Shown: positions 20,036-29,588, counted from the first letter of the stretch. The stretch: 64,000 bases of DNA from JANWWM01 sp046292465 (GCA_046292465.1 JBKBRB010000011.1:19527-83526), one strand, 5' to 3'. Notes: generated by a model from the sequence alone, not told the origin. Numbers and translations: made by a program.

Positions 20036-22426
20036 TTATTTAATCAGTATCAGTTTGCGCGTTTGCACGAACTCGCCTGCGCTCAAACGATAAAAATAAA
20101 CCCCCGACGAAAGCGAGTATTGCGCGGCGTTGAGCAAGTGGAGATGCGTTCCCGCGCCTTGACGCGCATCGACAAGCGTTGCCACTTTTCTGCCAAGCAC
20201 ATCAAAAAGTTCAAGCCGAACATGGCTGATAGACGGCAATTGATAAGCAATCGTTGTATTTGGATTGAACGGATTTGGATAATTCTGTTCAAGGCTGTAT
20301 TGACGCGGGTTGCCGATTGAGGTTTGAATAGACAACTGCGAAGCAGAAAGCACATCGACTTTTAAGTTGTCGTAATAAAATCCATCACCTTGAATTGAGC
20401 CATCGGCGAGCAATCCGAAGCGAATGCGTGTTTGCGCCGAGCCTTTGAACGCGGAAATGTCAATCATTTCTTTTACCCAAGCCTCTTGTGTGCCATCGTA
20501 GCCGAATTGTCCTGATGTCTGCCGACCTTGTCCGCTCCCTGCTTTCATTCGCGGTGCACGCAACCACTGCCAAGTGCCGCCATTGTTCGTGGAAACATAC
20601 ACCTGACACCAATCCCAATTGGGCTCAATCGTGAGCCATCGTGCGTGATACGACAGATAAACTTTGCGGATTGCTGTATCGGAAAGGTTGATAACAGGCT
20701 GCATGACATTGTAATTGCTGGCGTTGGCAAGATAGTTGCCATTTGGACTATCAGTCCAAGATTGCGTGCCTACAAATGCTGATGCTGTTGTCGAGCCCCA
20801 AGTTCCACCCGACCAAAACGACGGCGTTTCAGAAGAATCTACAAAAATGGTCAGTGGCGTTCCTGCAACAAAGTGAAAAGATTGAGACCGCTCGACTTGG
20901 TCTTGAGTGATGACCAGCGTCAGTTCAATATCTGCACCTACTTGAACGGAATCTGAAAGCCGAATAGCAAACAAAGTCGTCGTGTCTTGCTGTGAAGCAA
21001 GCGCACCGATGGCACATGAATCGTTCAATATCTGAAGGAGCGTATTAGACGAGCGTAAGCGAGCGGTTACGCCGCTTAATGTTTCCAAGCCTTTGTTGAA
21101 GAGTTTGAAAGAAACGGTTGTGGGCGTTCCAATAGGCAAAAAGAAGTTGTCGCCTTGCTTTTCGGCAGTAAGATACGCGCCCGCAATCCATGCAAGGTAT
21201 TTGTTCGGAAACAAGTTCTCATTGCAGAGCGGAATGATGCGCGAGGGTTGAGGCCAAAATCCATCGCTGGCAGAACCGACTTCAGGGGTCATGGCGAAAA
21301 TTTTCGGCTTCTCGTCTTGCTCGCCATACATCCAATCGTCAGAATTGCCGCGTGTGCTGTATCCGACAGTTTGTTGGTCTGTTCCAAAAACATAGCCATT
21401 CAGCGAGGTCATATCGCGTGCGAAGGCACGATAAATAAGTGAGTCTGGCGTTTCTTGCGACAAGTAGCCGTAAGGATAAATAAGCAGGTTGCTGTATGTG
21501 TGATAATTCAAACATGCTTTGAACTGCTTGCTGTTGCAGAAATTGCGCATGGCTTCAGTTTCAGGTTCGCTGAACGGTGCAGTGCCGCGATAAGTTTGGC
21601 TTGACGGTGTCGTACTTGAACCCCCATTAGGAGCATTCCAAAACTCGAACCTGCCATAATTCCGATTAAGGTCGACCCCATATGTATTGTCGCTGTTTAA
21701 TCGACGATTTTTGCGCCACATTCCGCCGCCGTTAGGATTCGTCGAGCGATTGTGTTCATAGCCATCAGGATTGACAACAGGAATAAACCATTGCTCACGA
21801 TTATCGACGAGGAATGTCGCTTCGCTATTTGCCCCGTAATTTTCCAAGAGCCACCACATGTAGTAAATCAGGGCCATCATTCCGTTTGGCTCGCGTGCGT
21901 GATGCAACGAGGTATAAAGCACCTGCGGTTTTCCAACTGAGGAATTCGAGCCAATTTTGACTGCGTAAATCGGGCGCCCTTGAATCGTTGCGCCAATGCT
22001 ATCGCGCTCTGTTATCAAGTTCGGATACAGCAAGCGCATGGAGTCCAACACTTGATAGACTTCTGAAAGCGTAAGAAACCCGCCCATTGCACCAAGTCGG
22101 AAGTTCTGCGGCGTGGTTTGCAATCGCCGTTGCGGCAAGTCTTTTTCCGACAAGGTTCGCGTTTCATAAAATTTCGTTACATCGTCAATCAAAATTTGAT
22201 AGGGAATGTTCAGACGGTCTAATTCCGAGAGTTCGGTGTCTAAAAGTTCGGCGATAAGCGACGATTTCTCGCGATGAGCGTGGTCAATGGCAATGCCCGA
22301 CATCGCTAACTTCGCCATTACGCCGTAGCCTGAAACATCAATCTTGACGCGGCGATAAGTGCCTTCTTGCGCTAAAAGCTCGAGCGAAAGCAAAACGGTG
22401 TTGAGTAAAACGAACCATTTTCTCAT
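20036..22426 (-). CDS. M14 zinc carboxypeptidase with T9SS sorting domain
   Basis: A 796-residue secreted metallopeptidase. After a signal peptide (about 1-20) and a propeptide-like region to about 115 comes the M14 domain. The zinc ligands are His176 and Glu179 (LHHAREPNG) and His309 (CLNYHTYSNLLIYPYG), the substrate arginine is in VDLNRNYG (Arg255), and the catalytic Glu is Glu382 (AMTPEVGS). A beta-sandwich region follows, then a type A sorting domain (QNYPNPFNPNTTIAYQLP, LFDVLGRKVATLVDARQGAG, ending in KLILIK). Its ATG overlaps the stop of the beta-helix gene by four bases, so the two exported proteins are coupled. Confidence 0.93.
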   Translation of the reverse strand: MRKWFVLLNTVLLSLELLAQEGTYRRVKIDVSGYGVMAKLAMSGIAIDHAHREKSSLIAELLDTELSELDRLNIPYQILIDDVTKFYETRTLSEKDLPQRRLQTTPQNFRLGAMGGFLTLSEVYQVLDSMRLLYPNLITERDSIGATIQGRPIYAVKIGSNSSVGKPQVLYTSLHHAREPNGMMALIYYMWWLLENYGANSEATFLVDNREQWFIPVVNPDGYEHNRSTNPNGGGMWRKNRRLNSDNTYGVDLNRNYGRFEFWNAPNGGSSTTPSSQTYRGTAPFSEPETEAMRNFCNSKQFKACLNYHTYSNLLIYPYGYLSQETPDSLIYRAFARDMTSLNGYVFGTDQQTVGYSTRGNSDDWMYGEQDEKPKIFAMTPEVGSASDGFWPQPSRIIPLCNENLFPNKYLAWIAGAYLTAEKQGDNFFLPIGTPTTVSFKLFNKGLETLSGVTARLRSSNTLLQILNDSCAIGALASQQDTTTLFAIRLSDSVQVGADIELTLVITQDQVERSQSFHFVAGTPLTIFVDSSETPSFWSGGTWGSTTASAFVGTQSWTDSPNGNYLANASNYNVMQPVINLSDTAIRKVYLSYHARWLTIEPNWDWCQVYVSTNNGGTWQWLRAPRMKAGSGQGRQTSGQFGYDGTQEAWVKEMIDISAFKGSAQTRIRFGLLADGSIQGDGFYYDNLKVDVLSASQLSIQTSIGNPRQYSLEQNYPNPFNPNTTIAYQLPSISHVRLELFDVLGRKVATLVDARQGAGTHLHLLNAAQYSLSSGVYFYRLSAGEFVQTRKLILIK

Positions 22427-24249
22427 TTGACAAGTATCATTTTTTTGGTTGAAATCAAGTTGCCAGCCTGCAATCGGTAGAAGTAAATACCGCTTGAAAG
22501 CGTGCTTGCGTTGAAATTGTAATAATATGAACCTGCCTCCTGACGTGCATTAACTAATGTAGCGATTTCCTTTCCGAGCACATCGTAAATTTTGAGCGAA
22601 ACATCGATGGTGATGGGCAGTTGGTAACTGATAGTTGTTGTTGGATTAAACGGGTTCGGATAGTTTTGTTCAAGCACAAACTGCGTCGGCATGCCTGCAT
22701 CGACTTCAATCGTGTGGCTGTATTCAAACTTGCCATCAAAGTCGATTTGCTTCAAGCGATATTGAACAACGCCCGACGCGGCTTTATCCAAGAACGAATA
22801 CGACTGCGCTTCGGTCGTGGTGCCGTTGCCTCTGACAAAACCCACGACTTGCCACGCCTCATTGCTCGCTCCTTGTTCCTTGCTTTTTCTTTGCACTTCA
22901 AAGCCTCTATTGTTTCGCTCCGATGCCGTTTGCCAAGAGAGCAATATGCCCACATTTATTTTGCGCGCGCTGAACTCAACAAGTTCAACGGGCAGAGAAA
23001 TATCGCCGAGTGCGAACGGCTGAAAAATGACCGATGGCGGATTCTGAATATCGCCTGCGCCCCAAATGCGCTGTTGTATCAAGGCTAAATCGGTTGTGCC
23101 CCAAAAGTTGTTTTGAGCGCGAATAGTGTTGCTGGTGTTGTTGTAAAGCGCGTAGTTAGTTGTGCCTTGAAGGTTATCGATGAAAGTATTGCGTCCGTCG
23201 TCGTCGGGGTTGCTATTGCTTAAATCGCCCAAGTTCGGTTGCGCTGTGCCTTGAATGGTAACGCCCCACAAATTGCCTTTGATGAAATTTCCTGTAATAA
23301 TTGGCGCGGCGATTGCGCTTCCCGACGAATTAACATTGATGCCGCTACCTGCTTGAAGTGGATTTGGGTTGCGCGTGTTGTTTTCAAGGCGATTGTTGCG
23401 CACGATGCACTGTGTCGCGCCTGCAATCACAATGCCGAAGGCACAATCGTGAATGTAGTTAAATTCGATGAGCGGATTTTGAACGGTCGTATTGCTTCCC
23501 AAGCCAACGCTAATGCCGCCTGCGCGAACTGGTGGCGGAATGTCCGCGCTGTGAATTTCATTGAAGCGAATGATGGGACTGTTGTTGCCTTGAAATGAAA
23601 TCGTGATAGGATTAACGGGACTTTGATTGCGAACGTTGTTGTTGGCGATGTAATTGTGCTCAATGATTGGATTGGAAGTGCTGCTAATCGTGATGGTGCT
23701 TTGTGAGTTGTTGTAAAGGCTATCGTGCCGAATGATAGCGTTGGAGTTAAAGCATTGAATCGCGGTGCTTCCGCCGACGGTCGTTAAACTGCCATTGAAG
23801 CGCAAGGTTGAAAATTCAATCGTTGGGCTTGAACTAATGCACGCAATTCCGCCTGTGGCGTATTCAATCACGCAGTGGCGAAAAATGCATGCGGAGTCAA
23901 TCGCGGAATCTTCAATGCGAATGTTGCGCCACGAGCCGGGCGTAGGTGTTGCGCCTGTAAAGACAATGCGTGCCGAAGGTGTGCCAATCGCCAAAAGTTT
24001 TCCACGCACCACGAATCCATTTTGCGTGAAAGTCAGAACGCTGCCGGGTTGAATGGTGAGTCGGTCGTTTGGCGCAATAATGACGGAATCCAAAACAGCG
24101 TAGTTCGGAAAAGTGCCTGTAACTGTGCCGTTGGAGTTGGCGACGAGGTCGTTCATTGTCCAATCAACACCTGTGTTTGGCGTGGTGTAGGTGGCGGCGA
24201 AAGCGGGAGACGAGAAAAGCAAGAGAAAAAGCGTTAGGCGTAACGACAT
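22423..24249 (-). CDS. Right-handed beta-helix secreted protein with T9SS sorting domain
   Basis: A 608-residue exported protein. The start was set at 24249, where MSLRLTLFLLLFSSPAFAA gives a clean signal peptide; the longer frame upstream has none. Residues about 90-390 contain parallel beta-helix coils with recurring NN(x)I and HNYI/FNYIHDC/NRLENNT rungs, as in periplasmic copper-binding/NosD-like and pectate-lyase-like folds. The type A sorting domain at the end (LEQNYPNPFNPTTTISYQLP, IYDVLGKEIATLVNARQ, KMILVK) marks it for the type IX system. No catalytic residues could be assigned; a surface or carbohydrate-binding role is possible. It is divergent from queF. Confidence 0.85.
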   Translation of the reverse strand: MSLRLTLFLLLFSSPAFAATYTTPNTGVDWTMNDLVANSNGTVTGTFPNYAVLDSVIIAPNDRLTIQPGSVLTFTQNGFVVRGKLLAIGTPSARIVFTGATPTPGSWRNIRIEDSAIDSACIFRHCVIEYATGGIACISSSPTIEFSTLRFNGSLTTVGGSTAIQCFNSNAIIRHDSLYNNSQSTITISSTSNPIIEHNYIANNNVRNQSPVNPITISFQGNNSPIIRFNEIHSADIPPPVRAGGISVGLGSNTTVQNPLIEFNYIHDCAFGIVIAGATQCIVRNNRLENNTRNPNPLQAGSGINVNSSGSAIAAPIITGNFIKGNLWGVTIQGTAQPNLGDLSNSNPDDDGRNTFIDNLQGTTNYALYNNTSNTIRAQNNFWGTTDLALIQQRIWGAGDIQNPPSVIFQPFALGDISLPVELVEFSARKINVGILLSWQTASERNNRGFEVQRKSKEQGASNEAWQVVGFVRGNGTTTEAQSYSFLDKAASGVVQYRLKQIDFDGKFEYSHTIEVDAGMPTQFVLEQNYPNPFNPTTTISYQLPITIDVSLKIYDVLGKEIATLVNARQEAGSYYYNFNASTLSSGIYFYRLQAGNLISTKKMILVK

Positions 24250-24387
24250 GCGAAAAAATGTTAAAGTTGAGATGTTGAAGCCAATGGCGGATAAAATTTT
24301 TGTCAATGATTTCAGAAGCAAAGGTAAAGATTCTTTCGCGTTTGAAATTCGTATTTTGCACAATCAACTTCAATTCATAAAACAACG

Positions 24388-24771
24388 ATGAAACCAGAAC
24401 TTCTCGAGACATTTGAAAACAAATTTCCTGAACGCGATTACACGATTGAAATCGTCAACCCTGAATTTACCTCTGTTTGTCCGAAAACAGGCTTGCCTGA
24501 TTTTGGCACGGTTACAATAAAGTATATTCCCGATAAAGTTTGCGTCGAACTCAAATCGCTCAAATACTATTTTTTGGAATTTCGGAATGCAGGGATTTTT
24601 TATGAGAATGTAACGAACACGATTCTCGACCATTTGATTGAAAAACTGAAACCGCGTGAAATTACAGTAAAAACAGAGTGGAAAGCGCGCGGCGGAATTA
24701 CGGAAACTGTAACGGCGGAATATCGAGGCAAATCGCAGAAAACGCGCGTTGGATTCACTATGCAGGAGTGA
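24388..24771 (+). CDS. queF: NADPH-dependent 7-cyano-7-deazaguanine reductase QueF
   Basis: A 127-residue T-fold enzyme that reduces preQ0 to preQ1 in queuosine synthesis. The catalytic cysteine is in FTSVCPKTGLPDFG. The family's substrate motif is VELKSLKYYFLEFRN, followed by the GIFYENVTN region with the second substrate glutamate. The length matches the single-domain YkvM-type QueF. No preQ1 riboswitch fold was recognised in the 138-base gap upstream. The gene is alone between a divergent T9SS cargo gene and a convergent cytochrome gene, and ends at a clear bidirectional terminator. Confidence 0.95.
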   Translation: MKPELLETFENKFPERDYTIEIVNPEFTSVCPKTGLPDFGTVTIKYIPDKVCVELKSLKYYFLEFRNAGIFYENVTNTILDHLIEKLKPREITVKTEWKARGGITETVTAEYRGKSQKTRVGFTMQE

Positions 24772-24805
24772 GGCAAAAAAGTGATAGCAAAAATGTGATA
24801 ATAAA

Positions 24806-24836
24806 AAAGCCCGATTCTGTCGGGCTTTCTTTTTTT
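24806..24836. terminator. Bidirectional rho-independent terminator between queF and pscC
   Basis: A perfect 9-base stem (AAAGCCCGA/TCGGGCTTT) with a TTCTG loop is followed by CTTTTTTTT on the plus strand. It is preceded by an A-rich run that gives a T tract on the minus strand. It can serve both convergent genes. Confidence 0.92.
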
Positions 24837-24858
24837 GGAATCCATTTCGGAGGTCGTC

Positions 24859-25845
24859 TTAATAGAGCTTATTGCCGGAGCGAATATACGCAGTAATTTG
24901 CTCGGCTTCCGCATCGGTGAATGCTTTGGAGCGGTCTTGTTTGGCAAGGCGTTGCATCCAAAGCACAAGTTCTCTGGTTTTATCTTCCGAGCGCATCCAC
25001 TTTTGCTTCATTTTGCCAGCGTTTGCAGTCAGGGAGTGACAGCCAGAGCACTTTTTCCGATACAAGCCTTCGTATTGAGCCGCATCGCCACTGACAGCAA
25101 CAACAGCGGCGGCTGGTGCAGCTGCAGGTTCAGGTGCAGCAGGTGCTTCTACTTTGGCAACAGGCGGTGCAGGTGCAGGCGCAATCGAGGCTTCTTTTGA
25201 GGCTTTGGCTTCTTCGCGCTTGCGCAGTTCATTGATGAAGTGGTTGATGATTTTGAACAAATCATCATCAGAAATCTTCACCGCTTCGCCGTTTTTGTTC
25301 TTGGCATTCAAGAACTTGGCGGGCACAACTTCATAGATTTTTGTCGAGGAAGTATAGGCACTTTCATCAAACTTCGCGAGCTCGTCAGGCAAGTTATACT
25401 TTTGCATAATGAGGTCGAACTCGGTTTTCGCACCTTCACCGCTCACAACGCTCGCCGCAGTCGGAGCGACAGCTGCTTCAGGTTCAGACACTTCTGCACC
25501 AAAGTTGTCAAGTTGTTTGACCGTGCGTGGTGCAGGTGGCTGTCCGGCTACAGTTTGCGTGCGATTGCCCGATGAAGCCACAAGTCCAATCCATGCAAAA
25601 AAGACAGATGCCATGCCAACCAAGATGATTTGCAAGAACCACCCTGAATTGTATTGCGCCACAAATTTGCCTGCAACCCACAAAATCAGGCTTGCTGTCA
25701 GGAAAAGAGCAACATAGCGAATAAACGTATATCCGACCTTTGAAATTGGCACGCCCAGCACTGCCCCTGAGCCAGCATAGAGGATAAAAAGCACAAGCAC
25801 GCCAAGAACAACAGCGCCTGCTAGCTTCAATGATGAGTTATTCAT
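24859..25845 (-). CDS. pscC: Membrane-anchored c-type cytochrome, PscC-like (reaction-centre cytochrome c-551)
   Basis: A 328-residue protein with three N-terminal membrane helices (about 8-31, 38-62, 69-91), an Ala/Pro-rich linker and one C-terminal c-type haem site CSGCH at 266-270, with candidate Met axial ligands at 279 and 284. Three helices followed by a soluble monohaem domain is the architecture of PscC, which donates electrons to P840 in green sulfur bacterial type I reaction centres. It is longer than the roughly 200-residue PscC I know because of an insert of about 70 residues at 141-210, ending in a helix (ISDDDLFKIINHFINELRKR) like a cytochrome c terminal helix. A different membrane-anchored cytochrome c is possible. 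Confidence 0.6.
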   Translation of the reverse strand: MNNSSLKLAGAVVLGVLVLFILYAGSGAVLGVPISKVGYTFIRYVALFLTASLILWVAGKFVAQYNSGWFLQIILVGMASVFFAWIGLVASSGNRTQTVAGQPPAPRTVKQLDNFGAEVSEPEAAVAPTAASVVSGEGAKTEFDLIMQKYNLPDELAKFDESAYTSSTKIYEVVPAKFLNAKNKNGEAVKISDDDLFKIINHFINELRKREEAKASKEASIAPAPAPPVAKVEAPAAPEPAAAPAAAVVAVSGDAAQYEGLYRKKCSGCHSLTANAGKMKQKWMRSEDKTRELVLWMQRLAKQDRSKAFTDAEAEQITAYIRSGNKLY

Positions 25846-26206
25846 AGCGTTAGATAAGTTTAAGGTTTTGTTTGAACTGACACTTCTAAAACTACAAGAA
25901 CTGCTATACTGCGATTGCGTCTAGACAGTAGAGTTTCAACAGAACGACCAGACCACAAACACTACTGAAACCACCACAATTTAGTAGAAAGTTCATTGTC
26001 ATTTCAAGTTTCCACAATCAAATCTTTGTCAATTTGCGCTATGCTCAAATGCCAAACAGCAAGGCGATAAACTGAAAAACAGCCGAAGCGACTATTCCGC
26101 CTGCAAGTGCCAAAACTGTTAGCTAAATCACAACCCTATTATGAGTTCGGACGTATTTTTATTCACGATTTTCTTACTTTACTCAAACTTCTGTTGAGCA
26201 TAAAAA
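25846..26206. other. 361-base intergenic region between pscC-like gene and lipid kinase gene
   Basis: This is the divergent gap between two genes and should hold promoters for both. On the minus strand TAGTTTTAG (complement near 25891-25899) resembles the Bacteroidota -7 element for the cytochrome gene; on the plus strand TTACTTTAC near 26174-26182 could serve the kinase. A hydrophobic 18-codon frame at 26141-26197 ends nine bases before the kinase ATG but has no other support. No RNA gene was recognised. Confidence 0.35.
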
Positions 26207-27214
26207 ATGAAACCGCCAACAAACAATCTTAAACGCTCTGCCTCTGCGCCAATTACGCCCGAAATGATAGCGCTTGAAGCCCTTGACGCTCGCGCTCAAA
26301 AGAAAGCACACAACTGTTGGTTCATTTTTAATCCCGCCGCCAATAAAGGCAAAGCCAAAACACACCTGAAGTGGTTGGAAAACACGTTGCTTGCTGAACA
26401 CGAAGAAGGAATTATTCAACTAACGAATCAATCAAGTGATGCGATGCTTTTTTCAGAATCAGCAAAAGTGAAATCTGAAATCATTGTCGCATGCGGCGGC
26501 GACGGCACGGTCAATGAAGTGGCGCAGTCGCTTGTCGGAACAGAAACACAACTTGGCGTTCTGCCAATGGGTTCGGGCAACGACTTCTTCAAAAACTTAT
26601 CGCGCAAGAAAAAGTTAATCGACGCCTTTCATCTTCTATCGCAAGGTAAGGCACGTAAAATTGATGTCGGAAAAGTTACCTTTCACTCGAACAATCAATC
26701 TTACTCGCGCTATTTCGTCAATTCGCTGGGGCTGGGATTTACAGGTGCAATCGCCAAAGAAGCGCGCACTTCTACGCGCAAAGGTGACCTCATCTATCTC
26801 GACGCACTAAGCAAAGTTGGAAAAACTTATTCCGCAACACCCATGCGACTCTCGCTTCAAACAGAACAGGGTGAAAAACTGATTTCAGAATCGATCTTCG
26901 CGCTCACGATTGGCAACGGCAAAGTAGAAGGCGGAAAATTCAAAATCGCACCTGACGCGACGCTCAACGACGGCTTGCTGAACCTTTGCGCGCTCACAGC
27001 GTTTCCGAAATGGAAATTGCCGATTTGGGTCTCACGATATTTGCGCGGCAGTCAAATCCAACACAAGCAAGTGCATTATCACAAAATTGCATCGGCAACC
27101 ATTTCGCTTACAAAGCCGCTCGACTTGCACTTAGATGGCGAAGTGTTTGAAAACGTATCGGGCGACCTTTTCATCGAGTGCGTGCCAAATGCGCTCATCG
27201 TGATTGGCGAGTGA
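26207..27214 (+). CDS. Diacylglycerol/lipid kinase family protein (DagK/YegS type)
   Basis: A 335-residue kinase with the DAGK catalytic fold. It begins after about 35 residues with FIFNPAANKGKA. The nucleotide-binding motif CGGDGTVNEVAQSL and the motif LGVLPMGSGNDFFKNL follow, and the second domain has IGNGKVEGGKFKIAPDATLNDG with the metal-site acid residues. It would phosphorylate diacylglycerol, ceramide-like or other lipid alcohols using ATP; the particular lipid cannot be told. It is convergent with nadC (16-base gap) and divergent from the cytochrome gene. Confidence 0.88.
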   Translation: MKPPTNNLKRSASAPITPEMIALEALDARAQKKAHNCWFIFNPAANKGKAKTHLKWLENTLLAEHEEGIIQLTNQSSDAMLFSESAKVKSEIIVACGGDGTVNEVAQSLVGTETQLGVLPMGSGNDFFKNLSRKKKLIDAFHLLSQGKARKIDVGKVTFHSNNQSYSRYFVNSLGLGFTGAIAKEARTSTRKGDLIYLDALSKVGKTYSATPMRLSLQTEQGEKLISESIFALTIGNGKVEGGKFKIAPDATLNDGLLNLCALTAFPKWKLPIWVSRYLRGSQIQHKQVHYHKIASATISLTKPLDLHLDGEVFENVSGDLFIECVPNALIVIGE

Positions 27215-27230
27215 GCGCAGTATGCGGCTC

Positions 27231-28112
27231 CTACTTTACCGGTTGAATTTTCATGGAAATATCCATCGCCGTAACGCTGTGTGTCAGTTCGCCAACAGAA
27301 ATAAAATCAACGCCGGTTTCCGCAATTTTTCTCACACTTTTCAGCGTTACTCCGCCTGATGCTTCAAGTTTGATGTTCGGGTTCAGTTGCCGAGCAAGTT
27401 CAACGGCTTTGCGCAGTTCCGAGACGGAAAAATTATCAATCAAAATGATGTGGGGCTTATGTGCAATCGCTTCGCGCAATTCCTCGAGCGTGCGAACTTC
27501 CACTTCAATTTTGGCTTTGAGAGATTCTTGTTTCAGATAGGCTTTAGCGCGTTCAATTGCAATGCCGATTCCGCCTGACGCATCAATGTGATTATCCTTG
27601 ATTAAAACCATATCATAAAGACCGAAGCGGTGATTATGCCCGCCGCCAAGCCTGACGGCTTCTTTATCGAAGTAGCGGAGTGCAGGTGCGGTTTTGCGCG
27701 TGTCAAGAATGCGTGCCTTTGTGCCTTGAACAGCATTGACAAACGCCGCCGTCTTCGTGGCAATCCCCGACATGCGTTGGAGCAAGTTGAGCAATGTGCG
27801 TTCAACAACGAGCAAGTGAGCCGTCTTTCCTGAAATCTCTCCAATCACTTCGCCCGCCTTCACAGGCTCACCATCTTTTTTGTTGAGCGAAAGTTTCAGC
27901 GGCTCCGACCAAGATGAAAGAATCAAACGCGCAACACGCAAGCCTGCGACAATGCCTTCCGACTTCGCCAAAAGAATGGCTTTGCTTCGATGCGCGTCAG
28001 GAATCGTCGCAGCGGTGGTGATATCGCCTTGCCCAACATCTTCAAGCAGTGCTAATGAAAGTGCTTCCGTTTGACAAGCGTTTTGAAACAATTTGAACGA
28101 TGAAGTTGGCAT
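27231..28112 (-). CDS. nadC: Nicotinate-nucleotide pyrophosphorylase (quinolinate phosphoribosyltransferase) NadC
   Basis: A 293-residue enzyme that converts quinolinate and PRPP to nicotinate mononucleotide. Motifs are LLEDVGQGDITTAATIP near the start, LLQRMSGIATKTAAFV, the active-site LDTRKTAPALRYFDKEAV followed by GGGHNHRFGLYD, KDNHIDASGGI and the terminal GGVTLKSVRKIAETGVDFISVG. It completes the de novo pathway begun by nadB and nadA 23 kb away. It sits 49 bases downstream of a small exported protein gene on the same strand. Confidence 0.96.
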   Translation of the reverse strand: MPTSSFKLFQNACQTEALSLALLEDVGQGDITTAATIPDAHRSKAILLAKSEGIVAGLRVARLILSSWSEPLKLSLNKKDGEPVKAGEVIGEISGKTAHLLVVERTLLNLLQRMSGIATKTAAFVNAVQGTKARILDTRKTAPALRYFDKEAVRLGGGHNHRFGLYDMVLIKDNHIDASGGIGIAIERAKAYLKQESLKAKIEVEVRTLEELREAIAHKPHIILIDNFSVSELRKAVELARQLNPNIKLEASGGVTLKSVRKIAETGVDFISVGELTHSVTAMDISMKIQPVK

Positions 28113-28161
28113 ACCGTTGAAATAAATCGTGGTTAAAGTAATGAAGATGCCTTGCGCAATG

Positions 28162-28593
28162 TCAGCGCGACGATGCGTTTTGCGCCGATTGATTGAGCAA
28201 GCGAGGGCAGTATCGCTTTGTGCCGTCGGGCAAAGTTAGTTCAAGCGATTCATCAATGCGTCGGGCTTTGTAGGGCTTGCCTTTAACCTTGAAGGAAATC
28301 GAGCCGTCGCTGTTGAACGCTAAGTCCGACATTGCAAATTCATAGTCGTATTTTCCAATGCCGAAAAATCGTCCACGAAACCAAGTATATTTGGATTCTT
28401 TGGAGATGTAGAACTCGATAAACTCGTCATCGCCGCGCTTGTAGGTGCCGACGAAGGGTTCTGCTTGTTTGCGCTCGCGCTCGAGTTGCGCTTTGTGTGC
28501 ACGCCAATCATACTTTTTTTCTTGCGCCAATAGGCATGCAAACGCACTGCTCCAAAAGAGAAAGATAAACAGTATGCTTGTGCGATGTTTCAT
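28162..28593 (-). CDS. Small exported protein of unknown function
   Basis: A 143-residue protein with a signal peptide ending at LLAQ (about residue 24). The mature part begins with a charged stretch (YDWRAHKAQLERERKQ) and is then mostly beta-prone, with GTYKRGDDEFIEFYIS and SFKVKGKPYKARR, resembling a small lipocalin-like or beta-barrel repair fold. I do not recognise a family. It is divergent from the CPBP protease gene (104-base gap) and upstream of nadC. Confidence 0.6.
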   Translation of the reverse strand: MKHRTSILFIFLFWSSAFACLLAQEKKYDWRAHKAQLERERKQAEPFVGTYKRGDDEFIEFYISKESKYTWFRGRFFGIGKYDYEFAMSDLAFNSDGSISFKVKGKPYKARRIDESLELTLPDGTKRYCPRLLNQSAQNASSR

Positions 28594-28697
28594 CTTCGTT
28601 TTACCATTTGCTCAAAAGAAACACTCAAAATAAGTTCGCTACGCTTTTTCGCAAGCATGTTGAGCAATGTTTCTTCAAAAACTGAATACAACTGCTG

Positions 28698-29588
28698 ATG
28701 CAATACGACCTCGTTGAGCCGCCTTTTTGGCAACGCGTTCTCCAAAATCCCTTTGTGCGCTTTTTTGTGATGTTCATCGCTGTTACGCTCGTTTACTCGG
28801 CGGGGTTTGGCAGCACGTTGCAACTTGCCGAACGACTTCAACAGCCTTTTCTCAAACTCATCGGCATGATTCTGACGCTCGTCGCCACTTACCTCGTCTA
28901 TTATGGATTGGTGCGCGGCATGGAAGGGCGACGATATGTTGCTGAACTTTCGCTCAAAGGCGCACTGCTTGAACTCATCGGCGGGCTGGGCATCGGTGCA
29001 GGACTGCTTGCACTTTCCACGTTGCTCCTTTGGCTGTTTGAGTTTTACAAAGTTGACGCAGTTAACGACGTCTCTGAACTTTTTGCGGCGCGACACATTC
29101 CTCTTTCGCTTGGCGCGGGCTTTTTTGAAGAACTCGCCTTTCGCGCAATTCTCTTTCGCATTGTTGAAGAAAAACTTGGCTCGTGGATTGCGCTGTTTAT
29201 CTCGTCGCTCTTTTTTGGCATTGTGCACATTGCCAATCCGAATGCGACTTTGTTCAGTTCAGTTGCGATTGCAGTTGAAGCGGGCATCTTGCTGTGTGCG
29301 GCGTATATGCTGACGCGGCGCGTGTGGTTTGCCGTCGGCATTCACATCGCTTGGAATTATGTGCAGGGCGCAGTTTTTGGCATTGCTGTTTCAGGCATGG
29401 AAGTCAAAGGGTTGATTTCATCGCACTTGGAAGGCAACGAACTTTTTTCAGGTGGCGCATTCGGCGCGGAAGCCTCGCTCATTACGCTTGTAGTTTGCAC
29501 AACGGCAGGCGTGTTGCTACTTTGGAAATCACATCAAAACGGAATGTTCGTTCAGCCATTTTGGAAATACATCAATCCCATCACATAA
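28698..29588 (+). CDS. CPBP family intramembrane metalloprotease (Abi/Rce1-like)
   Basis: A 296-residue membrane protein with about eight hydrophobic segments. The three CPBP motifs are present in order: EExxxR as FFEELAFRAIL near 150, FxxxH as FFGIVHIANPNA near 175 and HxxxN/B as GIHIAWNYVQG near 222. Family members include the Rce1 CAAX protease and bacterial proteins linked to bacteriocin self-immunity or membrane-anchor cleavage. It is followed with no gap by the DUF4230 gene (TAAATG), so the two are probably coupled. Substrate unknown. Confidence 0.9.
   Translation: MQYDLVEPPFWQRVLQNPFVRFFVMFIAVTLVYSAGFGSTLQLAERLQQPFLKLIGMILTLVATYLVYYGLVRGMEGRRYVAELSLKGALLELIGGLGIGAGLLALSTLLLWLFEFYKVDAVNDVSELFAARHIPLSLGAGFFEELAFRAILFRIVEEKLGSWIALFISSLFFGIVHIANPNATLFSSVAIAVEAGILLCAAYMLTRRVWFAVGIHIAWNYVQGAVFGIAVSGMEVKGLISSHLEGNELFSGGAFGAEASLITLVVCTTAGVLLLWKSHQNGMFVQPFWKYINPIT

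Noticed and set aside
24250..24387. Possible preQ1 riboswitch upstream of queF
   Set aside because: No recognisable aptamer hairpin with the A-rich tail pattern could be found by eye.
26141..26197. 18-codon hydrophobic frame before the lipid kinase gene
   Set aside because: No ribosome site, homologue or conserved context; chance open frame, though a leader peptide cannot be excluded.
28590..29228. 212-codon open frame on the minus strand rich in Lys and Arg
   Set aside because: It lies opposite the CPBP protease gene, which has clear family motifs; the minus-strand frame is a shadow of biased codon use.
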